Origin: Helichrysum umbraculigerum
Taxonomy: Eukaryota > Streptophyta > Magnoliopsida > Asterales > Asteraceae
Reading direction: 5' to 3'
DNA length: 64,000 nucleotides
Assembly: GCA_949592205.1 (NCBI GenBank)
Contig: CATIUR010000003.1
Coordinates: forward strand, 81,865,001 to 81,929,000
Part shown: positions 32,801 to 44,289 of the stretch, one piece after another
Layout: each line of letters opens with the position of its first letter
Position numbering within the stretch: the stretch's first letter is position 1
Position numbers and translations under genes: made by a program
Notes under the pieces: generated by a model
The model's input: the letters and a program-made list of their open reading frames with translations, nothing else
Told to the model about the DNA's origin: nothing
The model's database searches: none

Positions 32801-33484
32801 CATTTTGGTCATTTCACATTTCTAGCTTAAATCGTTGCGTTTTTCGTTCGTTTACCCGATTGTTTAAACGTTTATTCGTACGTTAAATGTTTAGTTGACG
32901 TTTTTATTTAACGATTTGAGTTTCGATATTTCTACTTGAAATATTCAATATAGTACTTGGAAACACTTATAAAAATGTTTCGTTAAATCATTGGCCTCGA
33001 TTTGCGTGCACGTTCTACGGCGGTTTAAAAATCGCGTAACGTTATTTTGAGTCGTTTAGATTAATGATATAATTTGGATAAATTTCCATTGAAGTATTAT
33101 TTAAAATACTTAATTTAGGTTGTCAATTTAATTATTGACGTTCGTTTGGTTGTCGAAATAAATTCGCGCGTTATCGTTGCGTTTGAGACGTTTTAACCGA
33201 AACGTCTAGGTTTTTCGAGTATTATTTTAGCAAAATAATAGATAATGATAAATAACTTCTAAAAATAGATTAAAGTTATTTATAGAAATGTTTTCACCAA
33301 CGTCGTATTTAAACTGTGTCGGACTCCATCCGATAATAAAGTGTACGATTTAAACAAATCGCAAATGTGTGCAAATATAATAACATATATTAATACACAT
33401 AATGATACACATAATTCACCCTAATTACATGTATTAGCACAATGATTAGGAACTAACACTAGCCCTAATTGGTCGGGTGTCACA
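29894..33484 (-). repeat. 5' LTR of element D (3,591 bp)
   Basis: Same length as the other LTR. By eye it differs at about three sites (near 30912, 31692 and 32043), under 0.1 percent. It supplies the promoter for the minus-strand transcript. Confidence 0.95.
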
Positions 33485-33489
33485 ATACT

Positions 33490-34860
33490 TAACCAAGTAT
33501 ACGACAAAAGAAATAATAACAATATTTCTACACAATGTCACCAACAATTCCAACGACTTATATTATTAAGAAATCAACCAATTCTTCAAACAAACAAACT
33601 GTTAACATAAGTGATTAAAACAAATCAAACGTACTTATGTTAATATATTTATTGTATATAGGTTAACATACCTTGGGCAATTATCTGTTTGGCTGCTAGC
33701 TTTCCTACCGAGCAAACTACTGTGAGTTCACAGCCCCTACTTTACAAATGTTTTATGTTTTAAACATAGGGGTGTAAGCATAGAAACTGCATGCAAACAC
33801 ATGCAGCAAATTATATAAATGCTTTAATTGCTTTATACAACTGTTTGATATGAAATATTATTTCACAACTGTTTTGGGAATTAGACAACAAATCCTAGTA
33901 CGGACCAGACTTGAGATGTGTGCATGAAAGACCTTATGTCATGCAGACTATAACCATTAGCTAGGTGACTCTAGCCACTGAGTATACGAATAGTACTATT
34001 GCCGTGACGACCCTCCTGTGGATGGAGCGTATACTTAACTGTCCTTCAGGCAAGAAACATAAGTTTTGGTTGTGGTTTGGTTATAGGGTTAGGTCGCGTT
34101 ACTTTAACCTGCGAGGTTTAGCTCACCTTTCAGGGGATTATAGTCTAAGCATTCCCACTTACAATTTAGGATGAACTTATCCTACAACTGTTTTATACCA
34201 GTATACTTACTGGTTATATTTATATACTGGTGAACCACCAGACATACATTTTGGGTAACAACCCACATAAAACTATATTTTAGGGTAACTATCCCTACAA
34301 TCTTATAAATTGCAAAACCTGCAAACATTTATTTATTGAATAACAATTCAATAATCTAAACATAAATGGTTTAACATACCTTACATTTATACAAAACCTG
34401 TGAATTCACTCAACATATTTGTTGACGACTTTCTTTCTATGTTTTACAGGAAATTAGCTACGTAAGTAAGGATCGCATGCATTCAGGATGGACAACCCTG
34501 GACTACTTAGGATGCCATATATTTTGGGACAGCTTTTGAGGATTTCCTCTGTATTACTGCAGAAATTGCAGTTATACTCATGAAATCTTATCTTAACATA
34601 TGTATTGTAAAACCTAAATGTTTTAAACTTTATTACTACTGTACGACTTACATAGTCGTATTACTTTTGTAATAACTATTTTAAATTGGCATCCTTTATA
34701 TAATATGTTCTGTATGATCATATGCTCTGATACGATGAATGCACAATTGTAACGTCATCACCCCCGTTGTTAAACTGTTTACACATAATGCTTCCGCCAA
34801 TTATTACTTGCTTCCGCTAAACATTAAATAAACACAATTACCGATTTTGGGGGTGTGACA
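33490..34860 (+). mobile_element. 5' LTR of element C, second part
   Basis: Continues the LTR after the D insertion and ends GGGGGTGTGACA. It matches 54849-56223 with no difference noticed by eye. The open frame at 33965-34174 recurs in the 3' LTR and has no domain. Confidence 0.92.
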
Positions 34861-34864
34861 GACT

Positions 34865-34878
34865 TGGTATCAGAGCCA
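34865..34878 (+). promoter_or_regulatory. Primer-binding site of element C
   Basis: TGGTATCAGAGCCA, four bases after the LTR end, complementary to initiator tRNA-Met. Confidence 0.9.
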
Positions 34879-35032
34879 TTGGTTATAGCGAACTAGAAGT
34901 CTTTAGGTGACTGAAAACCTTAGAGACCTAGACTATAGCCTTGGCTAGAACATTCATGCATTCATACATACATACGTTTGCATACATCTAACATACGACT
35001 GACACGTCACACACAATTTCCTTTGTCATAGT

Positions 35033-35794
35033 ATGTCTAGTCAATCACTTTACCATGTTTATGCTTCGGATGAAGAGCCGACCGAGGCTACTTTTGAGGG
35101 TCCCGCGATCACTGTAGGGGATGAGTCATTTGTTCATTTGAGAGACATGTCAGATGACACTAGTGACGCTTACATTGCGCCACCACCGACAGCACATGAG
35201 GTTATCCCTACTACTACAGGTATTCACCACCAGGCTGCTGAGACTTCTCGCAGGCCTGTGTATAGGAGGACACCGAGGATGTGTGTCCGAGATCTTCCTA
35301 TTGGTCCGTTAGCACCAGCGGACGAGTCTGTTGAGTCTCCACAGAGGGCACCCAGGTTTGCTCATCTAGAGTGGATGACTCCTATGTTGAGGCACTGGAG
35401 GTCATTAGAGGGTTTTCCCTCCACATTTGAGACAGGAGAGTCCTCACGACCCCCAGCACCACTGCCTACCACTGGAGAGCCGATAGAGCAGACTCTCCCT
35501 ACATTAGTTGCTGTTATGCGTACATTGTTCTGTATTACTTCTAGCAGGGGTTCTCACCTTGGACAGGTACAGGATGAGATCTCCCGTCTGTATGGGGACA
35601 TGGCTGGTATGCATGAGCATCATCACTTTTTGTTGAACCATGTGTTTACTGCCCAGGAGATAGCCGAGTCCGCACGTGCTTGTGTGTGGACACTTGAGAG
35701 ACGTGTTAGGATTGCAGGGCTTGTGGTTGGTGCTTGTGTGGTGATGGCTGTGTTGAGGACAGCCGTGGGATCATTTCTACCGTATTTTCGTTAG
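35033..35794 (+). CDS. ORF-A of element C: 253-codon protein with C-terminal hydrophobic segment
   Basis: Function unknown; I recognise no family. It starts at ATG 35033 within the retroelement leader, 150 bp after the primer-binding site, and ends 370 bp before ORF-B. Residues 1-60 are acidic with many Thr/Ser, and 60-160 are Pro/Thr/Arg rich and probably disordered. Residues 165-220 look helical (Val-Gln-Asp-Glu-Ile-Ser-Arg-Leu, a His run near 195-198, Glu-Ile-Ala-Glu-Ser-Ala). Residues about 227-247 form a hydrophobic run (Ala, Gly, Val, Met, Leu) fitting one membrane span or a buried helix. The frame is free of stops although gag of the same element carries frameshifts. D and E lack it. 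It could be a captured host segment or an element-specific gene. Confidence 0.65.
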   Translation: MSSQSLYHVYASDEEPTEATFEGPAITVGDESFVHLRDMSDDTSDAYIAPPPTAHEVIPTTTGIHHQAAETSRRPVYRRTPRMCVRDLPIGPLAPADESVESPQRAPRFAHLEWMTPMLRHWRSLEGFPSTFETGESSRPPAPLPTTGEPIEQTLPTLVAVMRTLFCITSSRGSHLGQVQDEISRLYGDMAGMHEHHHFLLNHVFTAQEIAESARACVWTLERRVRIAGLVVGACVVMAVLRTAVGSFLPYFR

Positions 35795-36167
35795 ACCTAT
35801 GTAGGGCGGGTTGTGCCTACTTAGGATTGTATATATACTATGTATTAGACTTGGAACATTGGTTCGACGGGTATAGACAGACCTGTCATGTTTTGTATAT
35901 CATTTGGATTGACGGTGTGTAGACAGACCCGTCATGCTTTGATTAGTCTTTGGACCGATGGATATCCAGGATAGATCCATCATGTTTTGTATAAAAACTT
36001 GCGAATTAACTATGATCAGTTATATGATATGACATATGTATTTGGTTTATTATTATTGTTTATGTTACTGTGCGTTGTGATTGGATTATATATTGACAAT
36101 AGAAATTTCATAACAATGAAAGCTGAAATATGTCTTTGTAACCTATAGATCTATTGAAACTGGAAAA

Positions 36168-36623
36168 ATGGCAGAACTTGTCATAAGTGAATATTCATCA
36201 GATGATGACATAATCATCGACGAGCAGATACAATATGTATATGTCGATACCGAAACAATTCCGATAGTGGAACTTGTGGAAGAAGAAATTGAGAACCATC
36301 AAGTCGGCATGGTCGACATAGAGGAGTACGAAAGAGTACGAGACCAGGCTGAAAGATTGGATGGTCAAAATTGGGAGCTTGTGCTCAAATGTAGGAACCG
36401 TGAGCTAGAATTGAGAATCCTAAAGAGGCCTATGATTGTCCGAGTTAAGGATAAAATACGCTTCTGGAAGAAAGTGGCTAGTAATCGCAAGAAAAGAGTT
36501 AAGTCTTGGATCAAACATTTGTGCAAATGCTCAACTGAGAATGATCTGGGCTACTATCCGACTCTGGGATACAAAACTATGCTGGAGACACGCTACTTCT
36601 CTCCCAATCTGAATCAGGAGTAA
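36168..36623 (+). CDS. ORF-B of element C: conserved accessory protein, 151 codons
   Basis: Homologue of ORF-B in D and E, with unknown function. The acidic Ser-Asp-Asp-Asp start, Gln-Ile-Gln-Tyr-x-Tyr motif, the Ile-Glu-Glu-Tyr-Glu-Arg-Val-Arg-Asp-Gln-Ala block, Leu-Asp-Gly-Gln-Asn-Trp, Phe-Trp-Lys-Lys-Val-Ala, Trp-Ile-Lys and the C-terminal Met-Leu-Glu-x-Arg-Tyr are all kept, while linking residues differ widely. Four Cys residues occur (one in the central helix, two near Leu-Cys-Lys-Cys) but do not form an obvious finger. It lies 370 bp after ORF-A and about 640 bp before the gag start, on the same strand. The frame is open throughout. The pattern of kept and varied positions points to coding constraint. 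Confidence 0.82.
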   Translation: MAELVISEYSSDDDIIIDEQIQYVYVDTETIPIVELVEEEIENHQVGMVDIEEYERVRDQAERLDGQNWELVLKCRNRELELRILKRPMIVRVKDKIRFWKKVASNRKKRVKSWIKHLCKCSTENDLGYYPTLGYKTMLETRYFSPNLNQE

Positions 36624-37263
36624 AAGTGAAAGATCTACACTGCGACAGAGAACATAGCTAAAGATAGCTTAATAATGAACTGAAGAAGAACTGTCGTAGG
36701 AATATAACTATTTTGTTAAGATCTAGGTATAGCTAAGTTTAGTCTAATTAGTACTGTATCAACTCGTGTTGTATTGGAAACCACTCTTGATGGACATAGA
36801 AGATTCCATCAAGTTTTGTATGAAACGATGTAAGAACGTTCTACTTAATGTATAATATAGCTTAGGTTCGATTCGAAATTTCGTGCGAATTATATTCATT
36901 TCGATATATACATGTGATAGAAAATTTACCACGTGATAATTGTTTGAAACCATTTCCTGCAAACTTTGAAAACCTACTACACTTTGAATTATTGATTTTT
37001 ATCTTGAATTCCCTAAAACATTGTTTGCGCTTGATCGATGATGAAAAGAAATATGTATTTGGCATTATATAATGACGCCTGGCCAATGTGATTATATTGT
37101 ACAAAGTACATATGGGTGTTTCAAAATCGTGCGACATTCAATGTGAAACATTATTCTTTCAAATTCTTCATACTATTCATTTGATAGACAATGTGAAATC
37201 TTGTTCATCACATTCATTATTTTGGCATTGACTTCTGCATTCTATTCATCGCAGAACTGAACT
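36624..37263 (+). other. Element C leader between ORF-B and gag
   Basis: About 640 bp without a plus-strand gene; AT-rich. Minus-strand open frames here (36759-37137) have no domain. Confidence 0.6.
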
Positions 37264-40200
37264 ATGCCGCCAAAACGAGAATTACTAGGAACAGTCAGAA
37301 GACAACTGTACCCCCTACATCTGAAACCATTCCACCCCCTAACACTGAGGAAACTACTGGCAGTTGATAGCTAGACGCATAGCTGAAGGTATTGCCGAGT
37401 ATGAGGCAAGTCGAAACCGTGAGAATGGGATTAATAACAGTGGATCGACCCCTGTTATTGCTGAGACTGTTGTGAATAACCGCAGAGGGTGTTCATATAA
37501 GACATTTCAGGCATGTAAACCACCTCCTTTCTATGGCACTGAAGGTGCTATTGGTATTATACATTGGATAGAAAAGATGGATTCTGTGTTGGACATCAGT
37601 GATTGTCTACCAGACACTGCAGTGAAGTATGTTGCCTGCACACTAGCTGATAAAGCTTTGACTTGGTGGAACAGTCAAGTTCAGTCGATGGGACGACCAG
37701 CTGCTTATTCCATGACATGGGAAACATTGAAGCATATGATGATGGAAGAATTCTGCCCCCGCAGCGAGATGCAGAAAATTGAGACTGAGCTGTGGAACAT
37801 TGCTATGATTGGTGCTGATATCACTGGTTACACAACTAGATTCCAAGAACTAGCTCGTCTTGTGCCACATATGGTAACACCTGAGTACAAGCGTATTGAA
37901 CGCTATGTGTATGGACTGGCACCACAGATCAGGAGTTTAGTTACGTCCTCCAAACCTGACACCTTCAGGAGCGCTGTTACCCTAGCGCAGAGTTTGACTG
38001 ATGAAGCAGTTAGAATGGGGACGTTGATACAGAAAACTGTGCCGGCCAAGGTTGAGCCGAGCAGTGCTGAAGCTGGTAGTTCTGGAAGTAAGAAGCGTAA
38101 ATGGAATGACCGTCAGGGTCAAACCAACAAGAAAGGATCTGGAAATCCTAAGTCTTACGCTGCCACCATTGTGGAACCGAAGCCATACTTGGGTAACAAA
38201 CCTAAGTGTGATAAGTGTAGCAAACACCATGAGGGTGAATGTTGGTTTTGCGACAGTTGTAAGGGATGGGGTCACAAAACCCAAAACTGTAAGGTTAACC
38301 CTACCCCTAAGGGAAACACTGCTCGCCAAAACCAGGGTTGTTTTGAATGTGGCGACACGAGGCATTATCGGAACCGTTGCCCTCGACTCAATAATCAAAA
38401 CCGTAACGCCAACAACGCTCGTAACCGCAACAACAATGGAAACAACCGTGGAAACAACAACAACCGAGCCAACAACAACAATGCTAACAACAACAACAAT
38501 CAACCAGCTCGTGGACGCGTGTTCATGTTAGGAGCACCAGAGGCACGTCAGGATCCTAACACAGTCACTGGTACGTTTCTAGTAAACAACCACTTTGCTT
38601 CTGTGTTATTTGATTCCGGTGCTGATTTAAGCTTTGTGTCCACTGAGTTTAGACCACTATTAGAGATCGAATCCCTTAAGCTAGATAACAAATATACTGT
38701 AGAGCTAGCCGATGGTAAGTTGATTGAATCAGGAGAAATAGTACCAGGATGCACCTTAACGTTAGAAGGTCATTCTTTCAAAATAGACTTACTACCGGTA
38801 GAACTAGGGAGCTTCGATATAGTGGTTGGCATGGATTGGTTGTCACTGAACCGCGCGGAGATCATCTGTCATGAAAAGACTGTACGGTTACCTTTACCGT
38901 CAGGAGAAATGTTGATGATTCAAGGAGAAAAGAGTAATCGTGTGGTGAAAACGATTACATGCATGAAGACAAATAAGTATCTACGAAAAGGGTACCAAGC
39001 ATTTTTGGTACATGTTGTGGATAAGAAACCCGAGGAGCGACGCATAGACGACGTGGCCGTAGTACGCGACTACCCAGGAGTATTTCCTGACGAGCTACCA
39101 GGGTTACCACCTCCACGGCAGGTTGAATTTCATATCGACCTAGTGCCGGGAGCTGCACCGATTGCTCGTGCACCTTATCGTCTAGCTCCATCAGAAATGC
39201 AGGAACTGTCTGCACAGTTGCAAGAACTGTTGGATTTAGGATTCATCCGACCGAGCTTTTCACCGTGGGGAGCTCCGGTTCTGTTCGTCAAAAAGAAGGA
39301 TGGATCAATGCGGATGTGTATCGATTATCGAGAACTGAACAAAGTGACGATTAAGAACCGATACCCACTGCCACGCAATGATGATTTGTTTGACCAGCTG
39401 CAAGGGTCAAGTTATTACTCAAAGATCGACTTGAGATCGGGCTACCATCAACTGAAGGTACGGGATGAAGATATCCCTAAGACTGCGTTTAGGACTCGAT
39501 ATGGTCATTACGAGTTCCTGGTTATGCCATTTGGGCTAACGAATGCGCCAGCAGTATTCATGGATCTAATGAATAGAGTATGTAAACCTTACTTGGATAA
39601 GTTCGTCATCGTGTTCATTGACGATATCTTGATATACTCGCGAACGAAGGAAGATCATGAACAACATCTGAGGCTAATTCTTGAATTACTGGAGAAAGAG
39701 AAGCTTTATGCAAAGTTCTCTAAATGCGAGTTTTGGATGCGTGAGGTTCATTTCCTTGGTCATGTGATCAATAGCAAAGGAATTCACGTAGACCCATCCA
39801 AAATTGAGGCGATTAAGAATTGGGAAGCCCCAAAAATCCCAACTGAGATACGACAATTCCTTGGGCTAGCCGGTTACTACCGAAGATTCATTGAGAATTT
39901 CTCGAAAATAGCTCAACCAATTACCGCCCTAACGCAAAAAGACAAGAAGTTTGATTGGGGCGAGAAGCAAGAGAATGCTTTCCAACTGCTGAAAGAGAAA
40001 TTGAGCACCGCACCTATCCTGTCCTTACCAGAAGGAGTAGAAAACTTTGTTGTCTACTGTGATGCTTCACATCAAGGATTAGGTTGCGTGTTAATGCAAA
40101 ACGACAAAGTCATTGCTTACGCGTCTCGTCAATTGAAGATTCGCGAGAAGAACTATACGACGCATGACTTAGAGCTAGGAGCAGTCGTTTTTGCACTTAA

Positions 40201-40501
40201 GATTTGGAGACACTACCAATACGGTACGAAGTGTACGATCTTTACCGATCACAAAAGTCTCCAACATATATTTGATCAGAAAGAACTCAACATGAGACAG
40301 AGACGTTGGGTTGAACTGTTGAATGATTACGACTGTGAAATCAAGTACCATCCAGGCAAAGCTAATGTAGTAGCGGATGCCTTGAGTCGTAAGGAACGAG
40401 TAAAACCTCGAAGAGTTCGAGCCTTAGGACTGACAATCCACTTGGATCTGATTTCCCAAATTCGTGATGCTCAACAAGCGGCCTTTACTCCAGAACTGTA
40501 A
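37264..40501 (+). pseudogene. Element C gag-pol, 5' part (gag, protease, RT, RNase H), cut by element E
   Basis: Gypsy polyprotein. The expected start ATG (37264, same context as the E gag start) is out of frame with the main frame. The first 33 codons fall in two other frames and meet a stop, so two small indels have disabled the N-terminus. From 37364 the frame is open for 1,045 codons: retrotransposon gag, two CCHC-type knuckles near 38250-38390, an Asn-rich linker, protease with Asp-Ser-Gly-Ala (Asp at 38612), reverse transcriptase with Phe-Ile-Asp-Asp (39614-39625), and RNase H with Asp-Ala-Ser. The last codons before the stop at 40499 come from the LTR of E, inserted at 40496. The integrase half resumes at 51155. 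Confidence 0.92.
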
Positions 40502-42918
40502 CACCCGCGTAATTAGGATAATTAATTATGCTTAATTGTTTGTAACTAGTTGTAATTATTATGTAATAGGACTAATTACAGGCTCTATTTGTATATATAT
40601 AAGTTGATTTATATATATATGTGTGTATTTACGCGATTTGGATAAATCGTACGAATTAACCGGACGGAGTCCGACACAATTATTTTGACGTTGGTGACAG
40701 AAACTTACCTAAATAATGAGAACGTATTTTATTATATAAAATACACAGCGAACAAACATTATTTATAATATCGCGACGACATTTTAAATAATTTAACGAA
40801 TACGAATTAAACGCGAGTTAAGAATTTTAATACTTCGAAAAATGTTTTTATAATTAATTTCAAGGTATTTCATTTAAAATATTCCCGTCACCTTTTAAAA
40901 ATATAACTGCTTGATATAACGTTTAAACGACGGAGGAAACGAACACCGCACGGAGCGCGGAGGCGCGGACTGAAAATGGGAGGCTTAACCTCCCACTTCC
41001 TTTTCTCTTTCTTTTCACTTTCTCATTTCCTTTTTTTTTTTCTTTTCTTTCTCTCATTTCCCTCTCAACTAACAAAACCACCACCATATTACAAAATCAC
41101 AAAATAACATCACGAAACGACGCCGAATCATACCACTCCTTTGGAATAAAAGAACCACGGCATCCCGATCTACCTTTCCATCTTTTCGGATTTTCTATCC
41201 GACATTTTGTAAGTTTCCGACAAAACCCGAAACTCTCCGTTTTTGCTCATTTTTACGTTTTTATGGTTTATATATGCTTAAAATGTCCAAAAATGGGTTG
41301 GGTAAAAGATTTGGACCTAACGGAAGTTTTTCGACCGATTTTCCGGCCACCATTGTCCGATCAGACCGCTACGTCGCAGAGACGACGGGCTACCTGCGAC
41401 GTAGGCCACTACGTCGCAATACCCCTCGCAACGTCGCATATAGCGACGTCAGCCCTAACGTCGCATTAAGTGGCCAACGTCGCACTTAGCGACATCGACC
41501 CCTACGTCGCACAAATACTCAATGTCGCATATAGCGACGCCAGCCTTTACGTCGCATTAAATTGCGAAATCGCACTTAGCGACGTCATGCTCAACGTCGC
41601 AGTCCGGATCTGCGACGTAGCACCCAACGTCGCACCCTACGTCGCATGCTACGTCGCATGCTACGTCGCACAAACCAGAACCTTGAAAAGTCAGATTTTA
41701 CTAAGTGTCGAACTTACACAACTTCAAATACTTATGTCATACGACTTAACAAACGTCATAGAACATACTTTCTATTACAATTACACAAAATTGCGTTATA
41801 AATGATAACACTTTGAATCATTTTATACAAACCGTCACCAACGGGCCATAATTGTTTTCAAACTACAAACGGATTACTAAACAAACACTTGGACATAATG
41901 AGTTGTGTAAACAACTAGCCTAGATGGTCTTGCGAGACATCTACTTACTTAACTTTATATGTTTAGGCATTTGAAGGTTACGGGTTCGGAGAACCTACGG
42001 TTGATATTATTTACTCGTTTATTGATATAAACGTACTTGCAAAGACTCAGGTGAGTCTTACGGCCCCACTTTTACTGTTTTATCTTATTGGGGGAGATAC
42101 ATGCTACTACTTTTCTTGAACACAAGTACTAAACTGTTTACTATACCAAACGGAATTGCATGAGTGGTTACTATTTACAGAAGTCTCTCCATCATATATC
42201 GTTAGTTATGGACTTAAGCGCGAACAGTAGTTAATGGATCCATTAGGGAAATGACCCTCCCCACCCGGGGCAGTAGCGCTGCCACGTACCGATTTACACG
42301 TATAAACGGGTGACAACTTATTCGTTACGGATGCTTGCTCACTTACGAGCATGTCACGGGAGCAAACATATTATTTACGGGTTAAGCTTCGATTATGAGC
42401 CTCATGGCAACGGTATAAACTTATTTATTTACATTTGCTAGATTGCAAATACTGATTTTACGATTGCTGGATGGCAATGGCTGATTTTACGCCTACGGGC
42501 ACTACTAATGAAATCTCGTGTTCAAAGCCGATATTAATTACAAACCTGTGAGATTCACCAACCTTTTGGTTGACACTTTTTAGCATGTTTTCTCAGGTAC
42601 CCGGATGGAGTAGGATTACTCCAGGATTTTAGCTAGAGTCGCATGATTTCAACACAACTGCATTAACGGAGATTCTTAGCATTATCTTTTGTATATTTTG
42701 ATTATGTAATAGAATCTCCCGCTATACGCGTGGACTCTAGGGGAAACTACATTTTGTATACGAAAACACTAAGTTTTCAAACATTATATCTATGGGATGT
42801 AACTAATTTACAAAACGTCTCATTTAGAGGTCGTTTGCTTTATCTTTGTGCTGTGATATTTAATTAGTAACACCCCAAACTATGCTTCCGCAAAACCGTG
42901 AATTTCGGGGGTGTTACA
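40497..42918 (+). repeat. 5' LTR of element E (2,422 bp)
   Basis: Begins TGTAACACCCGCG and ends GGGGGTGTTACA. A TATA-like box GTTATAAATG is at 41796-41805. Open frames at 41263-41805 are created by the tandem GTCGCA motifs and are not genes. Confidence 0.95.
41366..41672. repeat. TACGTCGCA/TGCGACGTA motif cluster in the E LTR
   Basis: About 18 copies of ACGTCGCA or its complement lie in roughly 300 bp, often as inverted pairs such as GTCGCATATAGCGACGTC, ending in a run TACGTCGCATGC repeated twice. The last lies about 125 bp upstream of the TATA-like box. Recurs at 49602-49908 in the 3' LTR. Confidence 0.93.
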
Positions 42919-42921
42919 GAT

Positions 42922-42933
42922 TGGTATCAGAGC
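42922..42933 (+). promoter_or_regulatory. Primer-binding site of element E
   Basis: TGGTATCAGAGC, three bases after the 5' LTR end; complementary to initiator tRNA-Met. Confidence 0.9.
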
Positions 42934-43450
42934 CTAAGGTTATAGTGAACTAGGTTGCATTAGTGGGCCTAGACTATGACCATTAGGCAGTATTTCCTTA
43001 TTAGGCATGATTGGTTCAGGAATTTCATCATACGACTTTAATTTAACATAGCTTGATCAACTATGTACAATTAAGGGAAGATGATGTGAGGTCTGAAATG
43101 GCTATGTCGAACAGGAATGCGTTAGTTGACTCTGACCACGAGGGAACCGAGACTCTTACTTGTTATGTGCTAGACATACACTAGGCTATTATATATTGAA
43201 TATATATATGAATAGGCCACGCACGTAAACACACTCGCTATAGCGATAGCCGACGTTTCTCTGGTGACACTTACGAATTCCTCTCAGCGGTTTGCACCGA
43301 CCATAACAGACTTGGTTTCCGTCACACCACCTTGTGGCGCACTCTAATGATTTTATGAAAATCACATCTAACACCCGGAAGCAACGTACTTCCAAGGACT
43401 AAAATCCTCTCTCTGTCATTTCTATAGAACTCAAAGCCACGAACTCCCAA
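42934..43450 (+). other. Element E leader before ORF-B
   Basis: About 520 bp with no plus-strand gene and no ORF-A counterpart. The minus-strand open frames across it are shadows. Confidence 0.6.
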
Positions 43451-43927
43451 ATGGACGACTACATGTCTGATAGTGACCAAGTCCACGGGGAACAAATCCA
43501 GTACACGTATCTCGATGAGAACATCGTACCAGAAGAAGAAATCATGCTGGAGGGAAACGAAAATCAGAATTTCGGAATGACTGGCATCGACATAGAAGAA
43601 TATGAAAGAGTGCGAGATCAGGCCGTGGGACTTGACGGCCGAAATTGGGCACTTAAGCGTAAGTGCATAGACTATGAACAAAGATTGAGAATCTCAAACC
43701 GATCTGTTCCTACACGAATCAAAGATAAGATCCGTTACTGGAAGAAAGTGGCCACCAACCTAACCCGTAGGACCAAAACATGGATCAAACGTTTGGGCAA
43801 GAAATCAACGGAGGAGACTAGGTACCGCTCCACGACTCAAAGATACAGGGACATGCTTGAAGCACGCTACCACCCACACGACCTGAACCTGGAGTCGGAA
43901 GACGAATCCGAAGGCCAGGAACCCTAA
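43451..43927 (+). CDS. ORF-B of element E: conserved accessory protein, 158 codons
   Basis: Third homologue of the accessory protein, with unknown function. Start ATG 43451 opens an acidic N-terminus (Asp, Ser rich). Then follow Gln-Ile-Gln-Tyr-Thr-Tyr-Leu-Asp, an acidic patch, Ile-Glu-Glu-Tyr-Glu-Arg-Val-Arg-Asp-Gln-Ala, Leu-Asp-Gly-Arg-Asn-Trp, a basic helix with Arg-Tyr-Trp-Lys-Lys-Val-Ala, Trp-Ile-Lys-Arg and Met-Leu-Glu-Ala-Arg-Tyr. It is closest to the D copy in the C-terminal block and has an extra acidic tail of eight residues. It lies 363 bp upstream of an intact gag-pol in a young element, so it is most likely expressed from the same LTR transcript. Translation upstream of gag would require leaky scanning, reinitiation, splicing or a separate start. 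Confidence 0.85.
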   Translation: MDDYMSDSDQVHGEQIQYTYLDENIVPEEEIMLEGNENQNFGMTGIDIEEYERVRDQAVGLDGRNWALKRKCIDYEQRLRISNRSVPTRIKDKIRYWKKVATNLTRRTKTWIKRLGKKSTEETRYRSTTQRYRDMLEARYHPHDLNLESEDESEGQEP

Positions 43928-44289
43928 CTAAGAATGAACCAACCGACTAGCAGAAACTGTGGACCGCCGTGTCACGCTAATGGAACAAATTAATCTACAT
44001 TAAGAATAGTGTAGTTTTGTCTTGTAATCTACCTCGTAATCTAGGGACTATCTAGCACTACTCTATAAACTAGTCGGACGTAACCATTCCCGACACCTTT
44101 TGTAATATCTCTGTAGGATGTAACTTTTGAACTCACTTTATCTATCAGATATCCTTTGTTATCTCAACTCACATTAATTGTCATTTTCCATGTTGATGTT
44201 ATGTATTACTGCTTTTATACATGTACATCTGTGACAATTACCAGCTCATACAAAATCTCATGTATCTTCATTTCTCTTATTGAAGAATC
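43928..44289 (+). other. Element E spacer between ORF-B and gag
   Basis: 360 bp, AT-rich and pyrimidine-rich towards the gag start; no gene seen. It could hold a splice acceptor or ribosome-entry signal, but none can be proved by eye. Confidence 0.5.

Larger units (their letters stand above)
20938..33489 (-). mobile_element. Element D: gypsy (chromovirus-like) element with deleted gag, 12,542 bp
   Basis: The element runs 20943-33484, flanked by a perfect ATACT duplication (20938-20942 and 33485-33489). Both LTRs are 3,591 bp (20943-24533 and 29894-33484), with only about three differences seen by eye, so insertion is very recent. The internal region is 5,360 bp, too short for a full element: gag and most of the protease are missing. 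Retained are the primer-binding site, ORF-B, pol from the protease end through the chromodomain, and the polypurine tract. It could move only with Gag supplied by a relative such as E. Confidence 0.95.

Noticed and set aside
41263..41805. Three overlapping plus-strand frames in the E LTR, repeated at 49499-50041
   Set aside because: Created by tandem GTCGCA motifs that lack stop codons; they lie in the promoter-proximal LTR.
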